Part shown: piece after piece, positions 61,721-64,000 of the stretch | Position numbering within the stretch: the stretch's first letter is position 1 | Layout of the letters: each line of letters begins with the position of its first letter | Origin: Massilia soli | GTDB taxonomy: Bacteria; Pseudomonadota; Gammaproteobacteria; Burkholderiales; Burkholderiaceae_D | Length of the DNA: 64,000 nucleotides | Direction of reading: 5' to 3' | Assembly: GCF_016809835.1 (NCBI RefSeq) | Contig: NZ_JAFBIL020000003.1 | Span: 62,001-126,000 of the forward strand | Notes under the pieces: generated by a model | What the model saw: only the letters and a program-made list of their open reading frames with translations | Databases searched by the model: none | Told to the model about the DNA's origin: nothing | Translations under genes and position numbers: made by a program

Positions 61721-62743
61721 ATGCCTGACCTGTCCCAACCCGCCGGCTGGCTGCCGCTAGTGTTCCTCGCGCTGATGGGCGTCGCGATGATGGCCTACGT
61801 GATCCTCGACGGCTTCGACCTTGGCGTCGGCATCCTGCTGCGGCGCGCCAGCGACCATGATAAAGACACCATGATCGCCTCCATCGGCCCGTTCTGGGAT
61901 GCCAACGAAACCTGGCTCGTGCTCGGCGTGGGCATCCTGCTGGTCGCGTTTCCGATGGCGCACGGCATCATCCTCGGCGAACTGTACCTGCCGGTCGCGC
62001 TGATGCTGGTCGGCCTGATCCTGCGCGGCGTCGCGTTCGACTTCCGGGTCAAGGCGCGGGACGGCCACAAGCACGCCTGGAACATGGCGTTCTATGGCGG
62101 CTCGGTGCTGGCCACCTTCGCCCAGGGCGTGATGATCGGGCTCTACATCGTCGGTTTCCAGTACGGTCCGGCGCAGCTGGCGTTTGCGGCGTTCACCGGA
62201 CTTGCGCTGCTGGCCGGCTACGCGCTGCTGGGCGCCAGCTGGCTGATCATGAAGGCCGAAGGCGATTTGCAGCTGAGGGCAATTGCCTGGGCGCGCGGCA
62301 GCATGCTGCTGTGCGCGATGGGCGTGGCCGCGGTGTCGGTGGCGACGCCGCTGGTGAGCCAGCAGATCTTCGATAAATGGTTTTCGTTCCCGGAGATATT
62401 GCTGCTCGCGCCGATTCCAGCGGTCACGGCGGCGCTGTTCGTCCTGACCTATCTGATCCTGCGCAAGCTGCCGGCGCTGCTGGCCGCCGATCACCATGCA
62501 TTTTGCTGGATCCCGTTCGCCGCCACTGTCGGCATCTTCCTGCTGGCGTTTAACGGCCTGGCATACAGCCTGTTCCCCTACCTGCTGGTCGACCGGATGA
62601 CCATCTGGCAGGCGGCCAGCGCGCCGGAGTCGCTGCAGATCATCCTGATCGGTGTCGTGGTCGTCCTGCCGACCATCATTGGTTACACCGTGTATTCGTA
62701 CCGGGTTTTCTGGGGCAAGGCACAGCCGCTGAGCTATGCCTGA
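61721..62743 (+). CDS. cydB: cytochrome bd-type quinol oxidase subunit II (CioB/CydB)
   Basis: The 340-aa product has about eight membrane helices with the CydB landmarks 'VILDGFDLGVGILL', 'WDANETWLVLG' and 'YLPVALMLVGLILRGVAFDF'. It forms the oxidase heterodimer with CydA. Nine bases separate the two genes, and the ATG has GGAG upstream. No cydX-like small gene is visible downstream, which fits the Cio type. Expression probably responds to RegBA through the intergenic dyad. Confidence 0.94.
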   Translation: MPDLSQPAGWLPLVFLALMGVAMMAYVILDGFDLGVGILLRRASDHDKDTMIASIGPFWDANETWLVLGVGILLVAFPMAHGIILGELYLPVALMLVGLILRGVAFDFRVKARDGHKHAWNMAFYGGSVLATFAQGVMIGLYIVGFQYGPAQLAFAAFTGLALLAGYALLGASWLIMKAEGDLQLRAIAWARGSMLLCAMGVAAVSVATPLVSQQIFDKWFSFPEILLLAPIPAVTAALFVLTYLILRKLPALLAADHHAFCWIPFAATVGIFLLAFNGLAYSLFPYLLVDRMTIWQAASAPESLQIILIGVVVVLPTIIGYTVYSYRVFWGKAQPLSYA

Positions 62744-62841
62744 AACCGGCAAGGTGTTACTTGTGTAAGTGTTTCTCTCAATGAATCGTGCGGACGGTTG
62801 AAATCGGTATATTGAACACATAACAACCGAAAGGAACTCTC

Positions 62842-63261
62842 ATGAAAAACGTTCTCTTGTCAGCCGCCGCCGCACTTGTACTGAGCACCGTGTCCGTGGC
62901 GCCACCTGCCATGGCGAAGGGCGAAGTGGTCATCGTGCGCGTTGCGCCGCCCGCCGCCCGTCAGGAAAGGGTTCCCGCCGCGCGCCGCGGTTACGAGTGG
63001 GCGCCAGGCTACTGGAACTGGACCGGACGTCAATACACCTGGGTAAAAGGCCACTTTGAAAAGGTTCGCCGCGGCCAGTCTTACCAGCGCGCCGAGTGGC
63101 GCGAGGGCCCGAACGGCTGGGAATTCAACCGTGGCGGCTGGCGCGCCGGCCAGCGTGACCTGGACCGCGACGGGATCCGCAACCGCGATGACCGCGACCG
63201 TGACAATGACGGCGTGCGCAACCGCGACGATCGTCGTCCCAACGATCCGGTTCGGAACTAA
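62842..63261 (+). CDS. YXWGXW-repeat exported protein with Asp-rich tail
   Basis: The 139-aa product has a signal peptide (about 1-25, ending 'PPAMA-KG') and two or three YXWGXW-type units ('YEWAPGYWNW', 'YTWVKGHFEK', 'WEFNRGGWRA'). It ends in three Asp/Arg/Asn-rich turns ('DLDRDGIRNRDDRDRDNDGV') like thrombospondin type 3 Ca-binding repeats. YXWGXW proteins are periplasmic with unknown role. It follows cydB by ~100 bp but probably has its own promoter. A terminator follows at 63275. Confidence 0.85.
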   Translation: MKNVLLSAAAALVLSTVSVAPPAMAKGEVVIVRVAPPAARQERVPAARRGYEWAPGYWNWTGRQYTWVKGHFEKVRRGQSYQRAEWREGPNGWEFNRGGWRAGQRDLDRDGIRNRDDRDRDNDGVRNRDDRRPNDPVRN

Positions 63262-63274
63262 GTTGTTGCAACAG

Positions 63275-63300
63275 AAAACCGGCGCAAGCCGGTTTTTTTT
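63275..63300 (+). terminator. rho-independent terminator
   Basis: AAAACCGGC-GCAA-GCCGGTTTT forms a perfect stem with a GNRA-type loop and continues into an eight-base T-run. It ends the YXWGXW gene transcript 14 bp after its stop. Confidence 0.9.
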
Positions 63301-63535
63301 CGCTCTGTCGCCGTGACATGTGGACAGCGGCGTGGCCGCCGTCACGTCGTGCCCGCGCAAGGCGGGCACCCGTCCCAGGGATGCTGGAACCGCCCGACCC
63401 CGGTCGGCACCCGGCTGCAGTCTGCATTCCCGCGGCCGGCATGCATATACCGCCGAGCTTGCCGAGTCATAAAGATTGCTTCTATACTCCCCGGCAGTCA
63501 CAAGCCTCGCTCCCCACACACTGAAAAGGTATTCA

Positions 63536-64000
63536 ATGTCGACATCGAATTTCACCGTCCGCGCTCTGGTCAGCGGCCTGGCGCTGGCCCTGCTGTCGGT
63601 TCCGGCCGCCGCCGAACAGCCATGGGTCACCAAGAGCAATGCCAACGCCAAGCTGCTGCTGAACGTGGTGGCGAAGTATTCGCCGGAAGGTGCGAGCGCG
63701 CTGGGCGTGGATGGATTCGACGAGCAGATCACCGACCTGTCGCGCGACCTGTACGAGCCAACCAACAAGGACTTGCGCGCCGCGATCGCGGAACTGGAGA
63801 AGCGCCTCAAGGCCGAGACCGATCCGAAAGTGAAGCAGGACCTGGAAATCCTGATCGGCAGCGCCCGCGACCAGATGACATCGAGCCGCCTGGAGCGCAA
63901 GTACTTCATGCCGTTCAACGACCTGACCCAGACGATTTTCGGCGTGGTCCGCTCGACCCTCGATCCGCGCATTCCAAAGGAACGGCAGAAGACCTTGCTG
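63536..64000 (+). CDS. DUF885 family protein, 5' part only
   Basis: The frame from the ATG at 63536 is open to the window end (155 codons). It starts with a signal peptide (about 1-26, 'ALVSGLALALLSVPAAA-EQ') and continues with the DUF885 N-terminal region ('LLLNVVAKYSPEGASALGVD', 'LYEPTNKDLRAAIAELEKRL', 'DLEILIGSARDQMTSSRLER'). DUF885 proteins are exported zinc-peptidase-like proteins of about 600 aa; the HExxH part would lie beyond this window. It was not in a simple ORF list because it has no stop here. Confidence 0.84.
   Translation, partial: MSTSNFTVRALVSGLALALLSVPAAAEQPWVTKSNANAKLLLNVVAKYSPEGASALGVDGFDEQITDLSRDLYEPTNKDLRAAIAELEKRLKAETDPKVKQDLEILIGSARDQMTSSRLERKYFMPFNDLTQTIFGVVRSTLDPRIPKERQKTLL

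Noticed and set aside
60290-62821. 466- and 354-codon minus-strand ORFs opposite cydA and cydB
   Set aside because: Shadows of oxidase genes that have all ligand motifs.
62860-63972. 370-codon minus-strand ORF across the YXWGXW and DUF885 genes
   Set aside because: Runs through a strong terminator and two supported genes.

Overview
The window looks like a betaproteobacterial chromosome of the Oxalobacteraceae (Massilia/Duganella/Telluria-like). The clues are high GC, PEP-CTERM and DUF4214 proteins, YXWGXW-repeat and M13/DUF885 peptidase genes, a RegBA-type redox regulator beside a cyanide-insensitive bd oxidase, and DUF3717, DUF1173 and H-NS genes typical of Burkholderiales islands. This assignment is inference; no rRNA or tRNA gene was found to anchor it.

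Positions 1 to about 48.2 kb are accessory DNA. From left to right: an SOS cassette with two perfect CTGT-N8-ACAG boxes, a small membrane protein, a UmuD-like S24 protein that has lost both catalytic residues, an imuA and a small partner, with no translesion polymerase; small hypothetical genes and a ScoMcrA-like HNH nuclease; a pair of Era/IRG-like GTPases, one cut from its DUF697 domain by an in-frame TGA; DUF1173 and H-NS; a two-gene SIR2 unit with a 750-aa partner that looks like an anti-phage system; HNH and PD-(D/E)XK-like genes with decayed mobilisation and secreted genes; three copies of a GC-rich ~260-bp repeat separating small, AT-richer genes that resemble orphan immunity modules; a plasmid-like maintenance block (KorB-like ParB, ParA, SNase, DUF3717, a 640-aa ParB, DUF1289, second DUF3717) carrying a chain of strong inverted repeats, two of which covary; a mobilisation module (candidate oriT, MobC-like, relaxase); an EVE-containing McrBC; a DUF4214 protein and a nuclease-like gene; and a complete Gabija pair (GajA/GajB). 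A degraded ankyrin gene follows at the apparent island edge. No integrase or type IV secretion gene is visible, so the element is probably mobilisable at most, or extends to the left.

From about 48.6 kb to the end the genes look like ordinary chromosome: M13 metallopeptidase, a lipoprotein/FlgO-like pair, a GAF-GGDEF-EAL protein, an OPT oligopeptide transporter, a Cache-domain protein, RidA and a divergent LysR regulator, RegA with a frame-disrupted RegB, cioAB (cydAB), a YXWGXW protein and the start of a DUF885 protein that runs off the window.

The most unusual items are the SOS cassette with a catalytically dead S24 protein, the repeat-separated immunity-like cassettes with a toxin-tail-like ORF overlapping one of them, the SIR2 two-gene unit, the GTPase/DUF697 locus with its in-frame stop, and the structured noncoding region at 28.57-28.92 kb.
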